From an uncultured Clostridia bacterium (GTDB taxonomy: Bacteria; Bacillota; Clostridia; UBA1381; UBA9506), in NCBI GenBank assembly GCA_944393605.1, contig CALYAO010000097.1:62001-126000 (forward strand): a stretch of DNA of 64,000 bases, given 5' to 3'. Shown in pieces: positions 61,498-64,000 of the stretch; the first letter of the stretch is position 1; each line of letters opens with the position of its first letter. The position numbers were made by a program, and so were the translations under genes. Under the pieces are notes generated by a model. The model made no database searches, had not been told where the DNA came from, and saw only the letters and a program-made list of their open reading frames with translations.

Positions 61498-64000
61498 TTG
61501 TTCTTTATGCGCCAAAAACGTTTTTTTTGCGTCTTATTGACCGCCGCGCTTGCGTGGAGCAGCGCGGGCGGGTTCCCTGTCGCTTCTGCCTCCAGCGAGC
61601 TGGAATGGCGGCCCCTGATCAAGCGCCCCGAGCAGTACATGGGCGCCGATCAGGCCGACCTGCCTTACTACTATGCCAAAGGAAAATATGGCGGCGAGGG
61701 CATGCAGTTTATCCAAGGCGCGGCTGTCCATGCGGACGGAACCGTCCTGATGGGGCAGGACATGGGCTCCGCAAGGGTGAGCGACGACTTCGGACGCACA
61801 TGGTATACGCCGCCCAATGCGGGCAACCCGCTCATCAGCGGAAATTCCTGTGCCATTGACCCCGCCGACTCGGATATCATGTTCATCGAAATGTCTGCCA
61901 ATACCATGGGTACCACCCATGCCAGGCTGCGGAGTTTGGAGGGGGTATACCGTTCCACCAACCGGGGCCAGAGCTGGACGCTGGTCTGTCCCTTCCGCAA
62001 TGTGGGATACACGGGAAATTTCCGCTATTATAAAGATAACTTTGCCTGCTACCCCGTCTCGGGCGGTACGCCGGAGGAGCGCATCTGGCGGTTTGCGGTG
62101 TGTGACCAGGACGGCCGGGACGGCGCGGTCTTTGCCTCCACAGGCGGCGTCAACTGGACCAAGGTGGCCGACATGCCCGCCGCAACCTACGGCACCATGT
62201 TTGACCTGGTGCAGCATCCCACCCAGCCCGACACGCTGTATCTGTGCACCGCCACAGGACTGTGGGAATCCACGGACGGCGGCGCCACCTGGGCGCGCGC
62301 CTTCCCAGACAGCCTGTCGGGCAGCGGGCGGGGCCTTTGGATTGACCCCGAGCAGCCCGGCCACATGATCGCCAGCATCGCAAGCAGCGACGCCGCCAAA
62401 CGAGGTGTCTATGAAACCCGGGACGGCGCCGCCTGGACCCGCATTTTGTCGGACATCAACCCGGGGCAGCTGTCTGTCGGCGCAAAAAACGCCAACGGCA
62501 AGCGCATGCTGTATGTGCACAATGCGCAGTCGGGCGGCGCACCGCGGGTGCGCAACTTTGACGATATGTGGATTACGCCACAAATGGAAGCATCCGACCC
62601 CGCCGCATGGGCACAGTCGGGCCTGTCGGGCATGGGGATGTGTGCCTTTCTGGCGCATCCGACCGCACCCGACCGGTGCTTAAACCACGGCCTTGCCTTC
62701 TGGTGGCGGAGTGAAGGGACGGAGGGGCAGGTCTGGACGGACAGCTCCACCAACTACTTTGGCCCCGGCTGGAACCAGGTCGTGTTCGATCAGCAGGACT
62801 GGCAGAAGTTTTGGGCCGTGTTCCCCGACACGGGGACGGCGGCGACCACCACGGGCGGGGACTGGTTTACCGAGAGCAGCATCACGGGCCTGGAGTCGGG
62901 CGGACAGTGGAGCCGGATGCAGGCGGTCGCCGGGGCCAATGCGGTCAGCTTCCGGGAGGGACACGGCATGGCGGTTTTGCCCGACCCATGGCCCGCTGAC
63001 GCACCGCCGCCCGCGAGCCCACAGGTGCCCGGACGGCGCGTTTTGAGTCTGGGCGGCAACACCACACACTTCCTCTTCACACAGGATGTCGGCCAGACCG
63101 ACTGGACGGACTGGATCGAACAGCCCGTGGAGGTGGGTGGAGGCGGCACCCGCCGCAACCGCGTCTTTGCCAGCTACCAAAACCCCAACATCGTCTATGC
63201 GGGCCCCAATGTGTCCACCGACGGCGCGACCACATGGGGCATCACCTCCGAGGGCCTGGAGGTGTGTGCCATGTCCTATCTAAACGGGGATTTGGTATAC
63301 AGCGTCCGCCAGGACAAAGAGCTGCTGCGGTCCTTTGACCGCGGGCAGACTTGGGAGCCCATCTACAAAGCAAACGGAAGCATCACCAACACACGGGGCG
63401 CGGGCTATGTGTATGCCGACCCGTTTAGCGACAGCCGGCTGTATGTCAAGTCCGAAACGGGGGACATCCTGCTGCTCCAGGAAAAAGACGGCGCCTGGAC
63501 GGGAACGGATCTCAATCTACGGGGCATGTATTCTCCCGTTCCGCCCAGCTGGGGCATCAGTCAGGTGTGCCCCGACCCCAATGTCCCGGGACTTTTGTAT
63601 GCCCTGCTCAACCTCTCAGGTCAGCCCATGGTCTGGCGGGGCCGAATGAATGCGGACTTTACGGCCTGCAGCTGGGAGGATATCACGCAGAACGCGCCTC
63701 GCATCGCCCAGTCCGCTCACCTCAGCATCAGCCCCGTCACGGGAGATGTGGTGCTGGGCAGCGGCAACGGTAACTTTGTCTATCCCGCGCCCGATGACTG
63801 GGAACACCGGGAAGAGGCCAAACGGCCCTTCAAGCGGGCACTCTGGAACAACCTGCCGCTGCCCATCCCCAACGGCTGGGTCAACATCCCCGAAAACCCC
63901 GACGGCAGCGATCGTGTCATGGTAAACGGCGCATTGCTGACCGATTTGGAAGTGCCGCCGCGCCGGGAAAATGACCGGCTGTTCCTCCCCATGCGCGCGG
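61498..64000 (+). CDS. secreted Asp-box beta-propeller protein, GH74/sialidase-like (partial)
   Basis: An exported protein open to the right edge, with 834 residues seen. A signal peptide (residues ~1-30) is followed by many Asp-box repeats, such as SDDFGRTW, STNRGQSW, STDGGATW and SFDRGQTW, which mark a beta-propeller of the GH74 or sialidase kind. Near the edge the sequence VNGALLTD followed by RLFLPMRA looks like the start of a copper-amine-oxidase-N-like domain, often found in wall-linked proteins of Clostridia. Catalytic residues cannot be assigned. TTG 61498 is the chosen start, eight bases behind AAAGGGGG; ATG 61507 is the alternative. The 3' end lies outside the window. Confidence 0.75.
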   Translation, partial: MFFMRQKRFFCVLLTAALAWSSAGGFPVASASSELEWRPLIKRPEQYMGADQADLPYYYAKGKYGGEGMQFIQGAAVHADGTVLMGQDMGSARVSDDFGRTWYTPPNAGNPLISGNSCAIDPADSDIMFIEMSANTMGTTHARLRSLEGVYRSTNRGQSWTLVCPFRNVGYTGNFRYYKDNFACYPVSGGTPEERIWRFAVCDQDGRDGAVFASTGGVNWTKVADMPAATYGTMFDLVQHPTQPDTLYLCTATGLWESTDGGATWARAFPDSLSGSGRGLWIDPEQPGHMIASIASSDAAKRGVYETRDGAAWTRILSDINPGQLSVGAKNANGKRMLYVHNAQSGGAPRVRNFDDMWITPQMEASDPAAWAQSGLSGMGMCAFLAHPTAPDRCLNHGLAFWWRSEGTEGQVWTDSSTNYFGPGWNQVVFDQQDWQKFWAVFPDTGTAATTTGGDWFTESSITGLESGGQWSRMQAVAGANAVSFREGHGMAVLPDPWPADAPPPASPQVPGRRVLSLGGNTTHFLFTQDVGQTDWTDWIEQPVEVGGGGTRRNRVFASYQNPNIVYAGPNVSTDGATTWGITSEGLEVCAMSYLNGDLVYSVRQDKELLRSFDRGQTWEPIYKANGSITNTRGAGYVYADPFSDSRLYVKSETGDILLLQEKDGAWTGTDLNLRGMYSPVPPSWGISQVCPDPNVPGLLYALLNLSGQPMVWRGRMNADFTACSWEDITQNAPRIAQSAHLSISPVTGDVVLGSGNGNFVYPAPDDWEHREEAKRPFKRALWNNLPLPIPNGWVNIPENPDGSDRVMVNGALLTDLEVPPRRENDRLFLPMRA

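Noticed and set aside
61534-62658. 374-codon minus-strand frame at the right end
   Set aside because: Antisense to the Asp-box protein, whose frame stays open to the edge.

Overview
The window looks like a chromosomal stretch from an anaerobic, Gram-positive-lineage bacterium of the Clostridia (Bacillota). Supporting signs are strong AAAGGAGG-type ribosome binding sites, S-layer-homology (SLH) surface proteins, a YesM/YesN-type two-component system, a DUF4364 regulator, ferredoxin-linked 2-oxoacid oxidation and a biotin-dependent Na+-pumping decarboxylase. A possible sporulation sigma-K promoter before two Cys-rich genes hints that it forms spores. By eye, most of the window is GC-rich, while about 40-48 kb is more A+T-rich. 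I cannot place the species.

Layout. 0-0.6 kb: tRNA-Leu(CAG) followed by a hairpin-rich repeat. 0.6-4.3 kb: an SDR reductase and AraC regulator divergent from a GH4 glycosidase, then a small membrane protein. 4.4-10 kb: the decarboxylase operon mmdA-oadG-BCCP-oadB-oadA, with a good promoter and a Rex-like operator. 10.1-13.6 kb: ACT protein, a PLP lyase-like enzyme and pyruvate kinase in one coupled operon. 14-20.7 kb: a Na+/solute symporter, two PaaK ligases and iorA/iorB, a probable aryl-2-oxoacid oxidation operon. 21-22.6 kb: mreB and fabZ. 22.8-39.9 kb: six co-directional genes for secreted and SLH-anchored glycan-active proteins. 40-47.9 kb: a sensor remnant, response regulator, histidine kinase and a sugar ABC importer without its ATPase. 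48-52.3 kb: phosphofructokinase, rsmE, a membrane protein and glyA. 52.3-52.9 kb: tRNA-Leu(TAG) followed by a second, inverted copy of the repeat seen at the left end. 53-54 kb: paired Cys-rich proteins. 54-58 kb: GH20 hexosaminidase, two Fe-S proteins, DUF4364 and a radical SAM protein. 58-64 kb: a large SLH protein divergent from a secreted beta-propeller protein cut by the window edge.

How it fits together. The decarboxylase operon would build a sodium gradient, and the symporter of the aromatic-acid operon could use one. The 22.8-47.9 kb block reads as one carbohydrate system: sensing by the two-component system, surface capture and hydrolysis by GH39-like and SLH proteins, import by the ABC transporter and cytoplasmic processing by the 22.8-24.6 kb gene product. 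This block is bracketed by the real fabZ 3' end and a decayed 56-bp copy of that 3' end in the same orientation, which suggests that the locus was inserted at fabZ.

The most notable observations are this fabZ-flanked candidate island, a WWLR-type module present five times in three of its secreted proteins, the hairpin-array repeat trailing both tRNA-Leu genes, a sensor with no kinase domain and a hybrid transcarboxylase/Na+ pump operon. All functional statements rest on sequence motifs read by eye; no database search was possible.
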